DNA from: an uncultured Clostridia bacterium
GTDB lineage: Bacteria > Bacillota > Clostridia > TANB77 > CAG-508
DNA length: 64,000 nt
Direction of reading: 5' to 3'
NCBI GenBank assembly: GCA_934141605.1
Contig: CAKPCL010000003.1
Location: 58,564 to 122,563 of the forward strand
Under the pieces are notes generated by a model that worked only from the letters and a program-made list of their open reading frames with translations, was not told the DNA's origin and searched no databases. Below, piece by piece: positions 1 through 7,720 of the stretch. Both the position numbers and the translations under genes were made by a program. Numbering within the stretch: the first letter of the stretch is position 1; every line of letters starts with the position of its first letter.

Positions 1-252
1 TAATTCATATTTTTTATTTTTTCTTCTTTTTAACTCTTCTTCTGAAAGACCTATATCATATAAGTTTACTTTTGTTATTTCGTCTAATCTTTTCTTAACA
101 AATTCTTGCATTTTTTCTAGTGTATAAGTCTTATCATCTACATTAATAATATCTTCTGTTGGTGCTTCTTTTTTCTTTTTTAAGAAATAATATACTGCCA
201 CACCTGCTATTACTAAAACAACTAGAGTTAATAATATGTTTGTTATTGTCAT
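1..252 (-). CDS. N-terminus of a probable CpaF-like Tad secretion ATPase (partial)
   Basis: The gene begins with ATG at 252 and runs off the left edge, so only 84 codons are visible. They encode a membrane segment at about residues 3-22, a lysine-rich turn, and a charged helical region containing YTLEKMQEFVKKRL and LSEEELKRRKN. It follows two MinD/CpaE-like genes and a CpaB-like gene in the same direction, where Tad loci usually carry the secretion ATPase CpaF. The Walker motifs that would prove this lie outside the window, so the assignment rests on order and on the N-terminal style. It could be another membrane-anchored Tad component. Confidence 0.5.
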   Translation of the reverse strand, partial: MTITNILLTLVVLVIAGVAVYYFLKKKKEAPTEDIINVDDKTYTLEKMQEFVKKRLDEITKVNLYDIGLSEEELKRRKNKKYEL

Positions 253-274
253 TGATATTCTCCCTTTCTATATT

Positions 275-1132
275 TTACATTTTTGATTGTAATTCTTGAA
301 GTCTATATACAATATTTTCTGATGCTCTTTTTACTTCTTCAATAAAAATTGCATTTCTATCTTCTGAGTCAATATTTTTTCTTAAGCTTAAGAATAAGTC
401 TGGTACTCCTGCTTCGTTTGCTGCTTCAAAATAAAGTGTATTATATGGTATTGTCAATATCTGATTTTTTTCTTCCAAATATCTTGTGATATTTTTTGAA
501 TTGTATTTTGAGTATTTGTCATATCTTCCTACTAGTATAAGTGTTCTTGGTGATTTTAACAATTCATCATTTTCTTTCTTTTCTTTTAATTTTTTCAAAC
601 TACTATAATTTTGGCTTGTGTTTACTACTACTAAGTCTGATCTGTCTAATATTTGTTCTCTTATGTTTTCGTCTATATTTTCATCTAAGTCTACAAAAAC
701 TTTATCATAATATAATTTTGCTACATTGATTAAATCAACATATTCTTCTACTATATCTTTTTCTTGTAAATCTTCATATATTTCTTTTTTTTCTGTTCCA
801 AAAATAACTTCAAGTCTATCTTTAAATACTACTCTTGTATAGTTTGTAATTATTTCAGGTGTTAATTTGTTACTTCTTGCTATTTTTGCTATTCCTTCTA
901 TTCCATTTTCTGTATCTAGAGTTTGTTTTGCTCCACCAAATATTCCTTTTCTGTTTTTAAGAAATTGTTTTTCTTCGAAATAGCAATTTCTTATTTTGTC
1001 TTCTTTATTTGTTGTAGATATTATCAATATTCTATTGTTATATTCAATTGCCATATTAGTTGCAATTGCAACTAATGACATTGTTTTTCCTGTTTCCTCA
1101 TCTAAATTGTTAACAAATGTTATTACTGACAT
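275..1132 (-). CDS. CpaE/MinD-like ATPase-fold protein of the Tad locus, degenerate P-loop
   Basis: This 285-residue protein opens like a MinD/ParA-family ATPase (VITFVNNLDEETGKTMSL, residues 3-20) and has a strand DKVFVDLDENID near residue 145 that resembles a Walker A' region. The P-loop keeps GKT but lacks the usual KGGxG lead, so nucleotide binding is uncertain. CpaE-type proteins localise the Tad pilus machine at the membrane. Its ribosome binding site lies in the end of the preceding gene, only 2 bases away, which shows tight coupling. The role is inferred from the fold and from the CpaB-like neighbour; sequence divergence is high. Confidence 0.55.
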   Translation of the reverse strand: MSVITFVNNLDEETGKTMSLVAIATNMAIEYNNRILIISTTNKEDKIRNCYFEEKQFLKNRKGIFGGAKQTLDTENGIEGIAKIARSNKLTPEIITNYTRVVFKDRLEVIFGTEKKEIYEDLQEKDIVEEYVDLINVAKLYYDKVFVDLDENIDENIREQILDRSDLVVVNTSQNYSSLKKLKEKKENDELLKSPRTLILVGRYDKYSKYNSKNITRYLEEKNQILTIPYNTLYFEAANEAGVPDLFLSLRKNIDSEDRNAIFIEEVKRASENIVYRLQELQSKM

Positions 1133-1134
1133 TG

Positions 1135-1827
1135 TTATACTCCTCTTTCTATAATTTTTATAGCTTTTCTTATGTTTGAATCCCTTTTTTGTTCTAATAT
1201 TTGTTGTGCAATATATCCTATACTATCTTTGTATTGTACGCTCAATTTTTTGAATTTTATTTTTTGAACTCTTTGATTTTCTGCTATTACATTTAAGTCT
1301 CCGTTTTCAATAGGAAAATATATTCTTTCTTCGTCCCAGTTAACTTTACAATCTGATGCTAAAAAGTTTAAATAGTCATCATCTTCTTTTAACATCTCAC
1401 TTGAAAATAAAATTTTTGTTAAGTTTAATTGTGTTTTTAAAGATTTTAGGATTTCTATTCCCCTTTTTAAAGAGAATATATCAAATGATGTTACAAAATA
1501 ATTTCTGTCTGCATTTTCTAGTTGAAGTTCTGTTATTCGTTCTTCTGTGTCGCAATCTACAAGTAAAATGTCATATGTAAAGTCTTCTGAATTTCCTACA
1601 TATTTTTTGATTTCTTCTACATTTTTAAATCCTATTGCTACATCTATATCTTCAAAAGAAGTTATATATGATACTGTAGGATCTATTGCTGGAACTACAT
1701 ATTTTGCTTTTTGATTTATTGTTGAATCTAAAATTAAGACTTTTTGTTTCATTGTTGTTAGTATTTTAGCTATATTCAATAACATATCTGTTTTGTCATA
1801 AGCTCCTATGAATCCTATCTTTTTCAT
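1135..1827 (-). CDS. Second CpaE/MinD-like protein of the Tad locus
   Basis: A 230-residue protein starting MKKIGFIGAYDKTDMLL, which has the position of a P-loop but not a full GKT motif. A later strand (YDILLVDCDTEE, near residue 86) matches the Walker B/A' position of MinD-family proteins, and SFDIFSLKRGIEIL follows. No transmembrane segment or signal peptide is visible. The start is preceded by GAAGGGAAGAG. Because the ATP-binding loop is eroded, this may be a structural partner of the neighbouring CpaE-like protein instead of an active ATPase. Family assignment is by fold impression and gene order. Confidence 0.5.
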   Translation of the reverse strand: MKKIGFIGAYDKTDMLLNIAKILTTMKQKVLILDSTINQKAKYVVPAIDPTVSYITSFEDIDVAIGFKNVEEIKKYVGNSEDFTYDILLVDCDTEERITELQLENADRNYFVTSFDIFSLKRGIEILKSLKTQLNLTKILFSSEMLKEDDDYLNFLASDCKVNWDEERIYFPIENGDLNVIAENQRVQKIKFKKLSVQYKDSIGYIAQQILEQKRDSNIRKAIKIIERGV

Positions 1828-1849
1828 ATATAACTCTTCCCTTCATTTG

Positions 1850-2935
1850 TTATTTTGTTCCCAAAGAATCTAAATATTCTTTTCTCTTTTCTTTAGAATT
1901 TGTTATGCTTTCTTGAATTTGTGTTTTTAAGTTTTCTTCTCCTTCTTGTCCGTTGCTATTGATTAATGGGTTTAATACATTGTTTCTAATTGTTTCTTGG
2001 CTTTGCATATATCTAGAAATTAAAGCATTTTTAGATTTTTGGACTATATTAGGATCACTTTCTATTAATCTCATAACTTCACCAGTTGGTACATATGTTG
2101 GTGTAGCTGCTGTTTGTAATCCTGCTTCTGTATATATTGTTGCTTTAAGTTGTGAACCTGCTATTTTTGCTGCTTCAACTATAGCATTGTTCATAGTTAT
2201 AATTTCTTCTTCTGTTAGTTTTAACCATATAGTTTCGTCATCATCTACTCCGTTTATTTGTGGTATTTCAACTTGTTTTTTTGAAATTACTATGTAATCT
2301 TGTCCTGATGGTAATGCTAGTCTAATGTCTATGTATTCTCCTGTTTGTAATTGTGTTGGTAATGTTATTACATTGTATTCTACTCTTCTTAAATCATCTG
2401 TTGTTTTTTCAGTTGATTTTGATATTGTATCTATTGTTATAACAGTGTTTTTATTCATATTAACTTTAGCTATTATAGGGTCTTCTGAAAGTTCTACATA
2501 TTCTTTTTGTCCATTTTGTTCTATGTAATAACTTCCTGTTTCACTTTCTGTTTTTATTTCATATTTACCACCGTTTTTAGATAAATATAATGTTGCTACA
2601 TTGTTTTTATATTCAGTTATAATTTCATTTCCTTCTTTATCAGATAATGCATAGTTTTCTAGTATTGATAAATCACCTATTGCATTACTTGGTACTAAAG
2701 TTTTGTTTATTGTTTGTTGTTTTAACATATCTGTTGTTATTACTTGTCCTGATATTATATCTTGTGATATAACCCAAACTTTCACGCTATTAGCTTTTTC
2801 AGTTGCTTCTTTTTCTTTATAATTTTTTAATTGTAAAAATAAAAGTGCTATTACAATTCCTGTTATAACTAGTGTTACTAACACTCCTAATAAAAATGAA
2901 TTTCTTGCTTTTCTTTGCATTGGATTTGTTGCCAT
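1850..2935 (-). CDS. CpaB-like pilus assembly protein with SAF domain
   Basis: This 361-residue protein has one N-terminal membrane segment (about residues 12-34) followed by an SAF domain (VWVISQDIISGQVITTDML, residues about 53-71) typical of CpaB/RcpC proteins of Flp/Tad pilus systems. The middle contains a beta-rich region (DYIVISKKQVEIPQI) and the tail is helical and charged. CpaB sits in the cell envelope and assists export of Flp pilins. It is the first gene of a minus-strand operon continuing through two CpaE-like genes. AAGGAGGAA lies 8 bases before the ATG. A promoter lies just upstream at 2970-2998. Confidence 0.75.
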   Translation of the reverse strand: MATNPMQRKARNSFLLGVLVTLVITGIVIALLFLQLKNYKEKEATEKANSVKVWVISQDIISGQVITTDMLKQQTINKTLVPSNAIGDLSILENYALSDKEGNEIITEYKNNVATLYLSKNGGKYEIKTESETGSYYIEQNGQKEYVELSEDPIIAKVNMNKNTVITIDTISKSTEKTTDDLRRVEYNVITLPTQLQTGEYIDIRLALPSGQDYIVISKKQVEIPQINGVDDDETIWLKLTEEEIITMNNAIVEAAKIAGSQLKATIYTEAGLQTAATPTYVPTGEVMRLIESDPNIVQKSKNALISRYMQSQETIRNNVLNPLINSNGQEGEENLKTQIQESITNSKEKRKEYLDSLGTK

Positions 2936-2969
2936 GACAAATTCCTCCTTGTTTTTTATTCTCTATTAC

Positions 2970-2998
2970 ATTTTACATCAAATAAGTCTTTAAATCAA
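2970..2998 (-). promoter_or_regulatory. Sigma-A-type promoter of the Tad operon
   Basis: On the minus strand, TTGATT (2998-2993) and TAAAAT (2975-2970) are separated by exactly 17 bases. The start of the CpaB-like gene is 34 bases downstream. Just upstream, 3023-3056 holds short direct copies of ATATTACAAAA, which could bind a regulator. Confidence 0.6.
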
Positions 2999-3057
2999 CA
3001 AAATATAGCTGTGTAACAAAAAATTAATATTTTTGTAATATTTTTGTAATATTTTGT

Positions 3058-3928
3058 TTAACAAAACTTTTCTAATGCCTTTTTTACTCCTTCATTGTCA
3101 TTGCTTTCTGTGACATAATCGGCTATTTGTCTAACTACCGGTGTACTTTGTCCCATAGCTATTCCGAGTCCGGCATTTTCTATCATTTTTTTGTCATTTA
3201 TGTTGTCACCGAATTGCAATTACTTGTTCTTTATCTATATTTAATTTATTTATTAAATATTCCATAGCATTCCATTTGTCTACATCTTTTAAAGAAATTT
3301 CGGTATAATAATATTCTATGCTTACATCTTCTGTTCCCTGTTTTATTGTTTTTCTTGACATGTGTCCAACATCTAAAACATCGATATTTGATATTTCTCT
3401 TAATTTTCTTATTATTGAATTAAATATCGTTTTGCTTTCATCACAAATTGTTAATTTTAAAAATTTTTCATTTTGTGAGTCTCGTATATATTTTTTCATG
3501 TTTTCAACTATAGTTATGTTTGTTTTATTTTTTTCTTCTTTTTTTAAATTTTCTTTGTAGTAATACAAAACATTATATTCGAGTTTTTTTGCTAATATTG
3601 TTTCTTCTGTATATATATTATAGGAGATGCTATTGTTCTCACAAATATCTATTATTTCTAAAATTTTTTGTTTGTCTAAAAATTTTTCGTATATGACTTC
3701 ATCTTTTTTTATATCATATATTAAAGAGCCATTTCCTGCTATAAAATAGTTTTCTGAGCCTATTTCTTCTGCTATTGTTTTTATTGAATCTATTGGTCTT
3801 CCAGATGCTATTATTACATCTGTTCCTTTTTGTATTGTTTCTTTTATTGTTTTTTTGGTTTCTTCTGTTACTATTCCATATTTATTTAGCATTGTTCCGT
3901 CTAAATCAACGGCTACTAATTTGTACAT
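3058..3928 (-). CDS. Cof-type HAD phosphatase, needs +1 frameshift at CGG
   Basis: A sugar-phosphate phosphatase-like protein of the HAD superfamily (Cof subfamily). Motif I is at the start (LVAVDLDGTM, with D8 and D10), motif II is IASGRP, and motif IV is GDNIND. The start is the ATG at 3928, which has GGAGGAA 7 bases upstream. The zero frame ends at once after the codon CGG (3211-3209) because TGA follows. One extra C explains this: without it the frame continues GDNINDKKMIENAG and on to a normal C-terminus ending at 3058. Total length with the shift is 289 residues, normal for the family. No other damage is visible, so decoding by frameshift, recent mutation and sequence error are the options. 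Confidence 0.8.
3209..3211 (-). other. +1 frameshift site ATT-C-GGT in the HAD gene
   Basis: Reading the minus strand, GCA ATT is followed by CGG TGA in the zero frame. Skipping the C at 3211 gives GGT GAC AAC, which encodes the essential Gly-Asp-Asn of HAD motif IV. The conserved residue that would otherwise be lost is directly at the shift. Confidence 0.8.
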
Positions 3929-4153
3929 TTGTATTTTCCTCCTTTTCTGAATTTTTATATCATAAATATATATTTTTTTCAACTTTTTATAAAATTTTGT
4001 TGTAATATTTTGTTGCAGTTTAGTAAATGTTATAAATGTTTTACATTTTTTTGTAAAAATTTCCTGTTTATTATTTCTAAATTTGCAAATGATAGTATTA
4101 GAAAAAGCAAATGTTTTTTTCTAGAAATGTATATTTGCAGGAGGTGAATTATA

Positions 4154-4351
4154 ATGGCAAACAATTCAAACAAAAAATTAGTTCCAGAAGCTATGACAGC
4201 ATTAGATAGATTCAAATATGAAGTTGCTAGCGAAGTTGGTGTTAATTTAAAAGATGGATATAATGGTGACATCACAGCTAAAGATGCTGGTAGAATAGGT
4301 GGTAACATGGTTAAAAAAATGATACAACAAGTTGAAAACTCTATGAAATAG
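4154..4351 (+). CDS. Small acid-soluble spore protein, alpha/beta type
   Basis: A 65-residue DNA-binding spore protein. It contains the family signatures: a helix with LVPEAMTALDRFKYEVASEVG, in which EVASE marks the site cleaved by germination protease GPR, and the second helix YNGDITAKDAGRIGGNMVKKMI. These proteins coat spore DNA in the forespore core and protect it from UV and desiccation. GCAGGAGGTG lies 6 bases before the ATG. The gene stands alone on the plus strand between minus-strand genes and has its own terminator at 4456-4488. Forespore (sigma-G) control is expected, but I could not identify a convincing promoter. Confidence 0.93.
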   Translation: MANNSNKKLVPEAMTALDRFKYEVASEVGVNLKDGYNGDITAKDAGRIGGNMVKKMIQQVENSMK

Positions 4352-4455
4352 TTTTTGTTGTTATTATTTTTTGATAGACTAGCTGAATTTACGGCTTAAT
4401 GATTGAGGGTAGAAAGTTATATTTTGTTTTAATTGATATGATTTTACATATTAAT

Positions 4456-4488
4456 AAAGGCAGGATATGATTTCCTGCCTTTTATTTA
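4456..4488 (+). terminator. Terminator downstream of the SASP gene
   Basis: AAAGGCAGGA and TCCTGCCTTT form a 10-bp stem around a 7-base loop, followed by TTATTTATTT on the plus strand. The roughly 100 bases between the SASP stop and this hairpin hold nothing I recognise. Confidence 0.8.
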
Positions 4489-4507
4489 TTTTTATTGAGA
4501 TAAATTT

Positions 4508-4744
4508 TTATTTATTGTTTTGTAGATATTTATCATATGTTTTTTCATACACATCATTTATATCTTCTTTTTCATATTCTTTTTGAATTTTTTGTATTTC
4601 TTTGTATTGTTTTTGCATTTTACTGTTAGAATTAAAATATACTCCTAGTACAGTAAAAAGTATAAAAGTCATACTAATTAATACATATAATGTTATTGAC
4701 CCTTTTTGTTGTCTTATATTTTGATATTTTTTATTTTTTTTCAT
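4508..4744 (-). CDS. Small membrane protein, possible pilin-like (prepilin) protein
   Basis: A 78-residue protein with a basic head, then QQKGSITLYVLISMTFILF, a hydrophobic segment at about residues 16-36, and a charged coiled-coil tail (QKQYKEIQKIQKEYEKED). A K-G followed by a hydrophobic stretch resembles the processing site of type IV or Tad prepilins (cleavage after Gly15), although the Glu at position +5 of classical prepilins is missing. It could serve as a minor pilin for the Tad-like locus at the left edge, or be a plain single-pass membrane protein. It lies alone between the SASP gene and hpf. Confidence 0.45.
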   Translation of the reverse strand: MKKNKKYQNIRQQKGSITLYVLISMTFILFTVLGVYFNSNSKMQKQYKEIQKIQKEYEKEDINDVYEKTYDKYLQNNK

Positions 4745-4769
4745 ATTTATCTCTTTCTTTTTTATATTT

Positions 4770-5297
4770 TTAAGCTTCTGGTTCTACTAAGCCATAATTT
4801 TTTCCGTCTTTTAATTTATGTATAACATTTACTTTGCCTGTTTCAACATTTATAAATGTTAAGAAATTATGTGTTGGACGAGCTTGTAATTCTAAAACTG
4901 CATCTTCAGGAGTAATTGGTTTTATTTCATAATAAGAAGTTTTTATTATTTCATTTGAAATTTCTTCAATATGATTTTTTTCTACTTCCATTGTTTTGAT
5001 GCTTGCGTCTTTCATCATTTTTTCTTTTTTAGTTTTTGCTTTTCTTATTTGTCCTTCTAATATGTCTATATCTTTGTCTATAGATGCATACATATCCTTA
5101 TCTTCTGTTACAGCTCTGAATTTTTCTCCATTTGCTAATATGCATATTTCAGCTGTTTGTACATTTTTTTCTGTTTTTAAAGTAACATCTGCTTCGGCAT
5201 CTTCAAAGTATTTGTCGATTCTGTCTAGTTTTCTTTCTACATAATCGTTTATTGCTTCTGTTATCTTTAGTTCTTTTCCTATAATTTTTATTTTCAT
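4770..5297 (-). CDS. hpf: Ribosome hibernation promoting factor, long form
   Basis: A 175-residue long-form HPF. The N-terminal domain (MKIKIIGKELKITEAINDYV through the helix DIDILEGQIRKAKTKKEK, residues 1-100) is the S30AE fold that binds the decoding centre of the 30S subunit. The C-terminal domain (YYEIKPITPEDAVLELQA to the end) mediates dimerisation, giving 100S ribosomes in stationary phase. The two are joined by a linker of about 25 residues. The start ATG at 5297 has AAGGGAGCG upstream. The gene stands alone, downstream of recO and a terminator. Length matches Gram-positive HPF. Confidence 0.93.
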   Translation of the reverse strand: MKIKIIGKELKITEAINDYVERKLDRIDKYFEDAEADVTLKTEKNVQTAEICILANGEKFRAVTEDKDMYASIDKDIDILEGQIRKAKTKKEKMMKDASIKTMEVEKNHIEEISNEIIKTSYYEIKPITPEDAVLELQARPTHNFLTFINVETGKVNVIHKLKDGKNYGLVEPEA

Positions 5298-5396
5298 AAA
5301 AATCGCTCCCTTCTTTTTTACTTTTGCCTAACTCAATTATATATTTTATTATTATTTTTTGCAAGTAATTTTTGAAAAAAACTAAATTTAAAAATC

Positions 5397-5425
5397 GGGA
5401 TTAAGTGGCTACCACATTAAATCCC
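5397..5425 (-). terminator. Terminator after recO
   Basis: On the minus strand, GGGATTTAATGTGG pairs with CCACTTAATCCC around TAG, then GATTTTTAAATTT follows. It begins 2 bases after the recO stop codon and separates recO from hpf. Confidence 0.75.
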
Positions 5426-5426
5426 A

Positions 5427-6155
5427 TTAAAATAAATCTTCTAATTTATATTCTTTTTCTAATTTCTCATTAAAATAAATTTTTGTTATTAATTCAAATT
5501 CTCTAAGGCTTTCTTCTTTTAAGTTAAAAGAAAATAATTTTTTAGATGGACATGAAATAGTATATAATATTGCATTTTTTGTACTTTCGTTCATATCTAT
5601 TGCTGATTTATCCTGCCTTCCACAAGCTTCACACTTAAAGCCATTATCCTTTATGCTAAATTTTGACATTTCCTTATTTTCTTTGCAAGACACGCATTTT
5701 TGTACCCTTGGAGTAAATCCCAAAATACATAATAATCTCAACTTAAAAACACTTAATATAAAATCCTTATTTTTTTCAGTTTCTGATATTATATATAATG
5801 TGTTCAAAAACAGTTGTAAAATTTTGTAACAATTTTCGTTTTCTTCTGTTACATCTTGTATTATTTTATTTATATGTATTGCATATTTCAATTTATCCAA
5901 GTCTGTTCTTAAATTGTAAAATATTTCTATTGTCTCACATGAATTTATATGATATGTATTAGTTCCTTTATACATTAAATATTCGCCAAAACAAAATAAT
6001 TGTGTTCCTGCTAAAAGAGCACTCTGTGGTCTTCGTGCTCCTTTAGCAACACAAGATATTTTTCCATAATTTGGTGTTAATATTGTGAGCATTTTATCAT
6101 AGTCTCCCATGTTATTTTCTGCAATTACTATTCCTTTTAATTTTATATTTGCCAT
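5427..6155 (-). CDS. recO: DNA repair and recombination mediator RecO
   Basis: A 242-residue RecO. The N-terminal OB fold is visible (KGIVIAENNMGDYDKMLTILT, then GKISCVAKGARRPQS, residues 6-45), followed by a helical domain. A four-cysteine zinc site is present, with CVSC near residue 178 and CEAC near residue 200. RecO works with RecR and RecF to load RecA onto SSB-coated single-stranded DNA. It follows yqzL and era in the same direction, the usual Firmicute order era-yqzL-recO. AAGGAA precedes the ATG. Confidence 0.93.
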   Translation of the reverse strand: MANIKLKGIVIAENNMGDYDKMLTILTPNYGKISCVAKGARRPQSALLAGTQLFCFGEYLMYKGTNTYHINSCETIEIFYNLRTDLDKLKYAIHINKIIQDVTEENENCYKILQLFLNTLYIISETEKNKDFILSVFKLRLLCILGFTPRVQKCVSCKENKEMSKFSIKDNGFKCEACGRQDKSAIDMNESTKNAILYTISCPSKKLFSFNLKEESLREFELITKIYFNEKLEKEYKLEDLF

Positions 6156-6197
6156 ATTGCAAGTTCCTTTTACTATATTTTTTATACTTTATATTTA

Positions 6198-6359
6198 TTA
6201 TATCTCATTGTCAATATTTTCAACATTTATATTTGTAATTTTTTGTATGTCTTGTATCTCTTGTATTCCTCTTTCAGCATTTTCTATTTCTTTATACTCT
6301 AAAAAGGTATTTATATCTCCTGTGTTTTTAAATGCATCCCATGCAATTTTCTTAATCAT
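6198..6359 (-). CDS. yqzL: YqzL-family small protein
   Basis: A 53-residue protein reading MIKKIAWDAFKNTGDINTFL then EYKEIENAERG. This matches the YqzL family, whose members have a W/F..F..TG.I..YL..KE pattern and lie between era and recO in Bacillus, just as here. The function is unknown. The chosen start (6359) has GGAG 9 bases upstream; two in-frame ATGs lie 9 and 15 bases further upstream but leave no ribosome binding site. The C-terminal third is longer than in Bacillus YqzL. The gene is easily missed because of its length. Confidence 0.8.
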   Translation of the reverse strand: MIKKIAWDAFKNTGDINTFLEYKEIENAERGIQEIQDIQKITNINVENIDNEI

Positions 6360-6438
6360 ATGCCTCATCTCCATTCTTAAAGTTTACCTTTAATTTATCT
6401 TTTGCATTTTTTTGTAATTTTATACTTAAATCTAATTT

Positions 6439-7344
6439 TTATTTAAGTTTAAATTTATTAACAATAGAATCATTATCAAGCCAATCTTGTTTTACTTTAA
6501 CCCATGTTTTCAAATTTACTTTTAGTCCAAAATTTTGCTCCATATCTATTCTTGCAGCTCTTCCTATTTTCTTAAGCATTTCACCATTTTTGCCTATTAT
6601 TATTCCTTTATGAGATTCTCTTAAGCAATAAATAGTAGCTTCAATATCATAAATATCTTCGCCCTGTTTATTTTGTCTCAAATTCATTTTTTCTACTTCA
6701 ACATAAATTCCATGAGGCACTTCATCTTGTAACAGTTTTAGTGCCTTTTCTCTAATAGTTTCTTCTGCTAATTGCCTTAATGTTTGGTCTGTATACTCTT
6801 CTATATCATAATATGCAGGTCCCGGTTTTAAGTTCTTTTCTATTTCATCTAAAATTATATCCCTATATTTTTCTTGATATGCTGATATTGGTATAACCGC
6901 TGTAAAGTCATATTCTTTGCTATATATATCTATCAAATTCAATAATTTATCTCTTTTAACTAAATCAATTTTGTTTATTATTAATATTGTTTTTCTTTTT
7001 GCCTCTTTTATTTTATCTAGTATAATTCTATCTCCTTTACCTATATCCTCACTTGTCGCTTCTATTAAAAACAATACTAAATCAGAATCCGGTATTGTTG
7101 AAAACGATGTCTCCACCATTGTCTCATTTAGTTTGTGTTTTGGCTTATGAATACCTGGTGTATCTGTAAAAATTATTTGTGAATTTTCTCTATTCACTAT
7201 TCCCTTTATTGCAGTTCTTGTTGTTTGTACTTTATTTGCTATTGCTGCTATTTTTTCGCCAACTAATAAATTTATTAATGTAGATTTTCCCACATTTGTT
7301 CTTCCTATTATTGTAACAAATCCTGATTTAAACTCTTTTTCCAT
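6439..7344 (-). CDS. era: GTPase Era
   Basis: A 301-residue ribosome-assembly GTPase. G1 is GRTNVGKST, G3 is DTPGIHKPKHK, and G4 is NKID. The C-terminal KH domain contains IIGKNGEMLKKIGRAARIDME, which binds the 3' end of 16S rRNA. The start at 7344 (MEKEFKSGFV) is preferred because AAGG lies 9 bases upstream; the open frame extends to 7377 but that part lies in a dispersed repeat. It is followed by yqzL and recO. The 5' leader of the gene contains a REP-like element at 7361-7436. Confidence 0.95.
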   Translation of the reverse strand: MEKEFKSGFVTIIGRTNVGKSTLINLLVGEKIAAIANKVQTTRTAIKGIVNRENSQIIFTDTPGIHKPKHKLNETMVETSFSTIPDSDLVLFLIEATSEDIGKGDRIILDKIKEAKRKTILIINKIDLVKRDKLLNLIDIYSKEYDFTAVIPISAYQEKYRDIILDEIEKNLKPGPAYYDIEEYTDQTLRQLAEETIREKALKLLQDEVPHGIYVEVEKMNLRQNKQGEDIYDIEATIYCLRESHKGIIIGKNGEMLKKIGRAARIDMEQNFGLKVNLKTWVKVKQDWLDNDSIVNKFKLK

Positions 7345-7360
7345 TTTTTCTTTCCTTTCT

Positions 7361-7436
7361 TTTGTCCATTTGTCCATTCGGGACGGTTCTATTTGGACAT
7401 TTTGTCCAAAAGGGACAGATCTTTTAAGTTTTCATG
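7361..7436. repeat. REP-like dispersed repeat, copy A (era leader)
   Basis: Contains CGGGACGGTTCT, TTTGGACATTTTGTCCAAA and GGGACAGATCTTTT. The same modules recur at 7649-7720, 15020-15090 and 62843-62907. The core TTTGGACA/TGTCCAAA is an inverted repeat able to form a hairpin. Copies A and C share the same right-hand end, GGGACAGATCTTTT. Confidence 0.85.
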
Positions 7437-7560
7437 TTTATATTATACACCATTTTTGTGCTAAATTTGTAGAATTTTTAAAATTTTTTTATTTTTTATT
7501 TGTTGTTTTTCTTTTTACTTGGCATAATAGAGTAAAAACTATTGTTAATATTATAACTAA

Positions 7561-7609
7561 TAAAAATCTAATACAAAAATAATTAATTTTATTTCATATT
7601 AGATTTTTA
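7561..7609. terminator. Long AT-rich inverted repeat between era and the GT4 gene
   Basis: TAAAAATCTAATA (7561-7573) pairs perfectly with TATTAGATTTTTA (7597-7609), with further self-complementarity inside. It lies in the 374-base gap 7345-7718, which otherwise holds only REP copies A and B. On the minus strand it may terminate transcripts from the glycosyltransferase gene. Confidence 0.5.
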
Positions 7610-7648
7610 TATTTTTATTTTAATATTTCATATGCTCCTTTAAAGCAG

Positions 7649-7720
7649 AATGTCCAAACAGAACCGTCCCAAATGGACAAAATGTCCAAACAGAACCGTC
7701 CCTATTGGACATTGGACATT
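7649..7720. repeat. REP-like dispersed repeat, copy B (at the GT4 stop codon)
   Basis: A double copy: TGTCCAAACAGAACCGTCCC occurs twice (7651-7670 and 7683-7702) followed by a tail with ATTGGACATTGGACATT. The last two bases overlap the TAA stop of the GT4 gene, so the element abuts the coding region exactly. Confidence 0.85.

Noticed and set aside
4081..4153. Sigma-G promoter of the SASP gene
   Set aside because: GTATTA and ATGTATA lie in the region, but spacing and bases do not fit the sigma-G consensus convincingly.
4030..4308. ORF of 92 codons opposite the SASP gene
   Set aside because: It is a shadow of the conserved SASP gene in another frame with no ribosome binding site.
4352..4455. 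Small RNA between the SASP stop and its terminator
   Set aside because: No promoter and no conserved structure could be recognised; it is probably plain 3' UTR.
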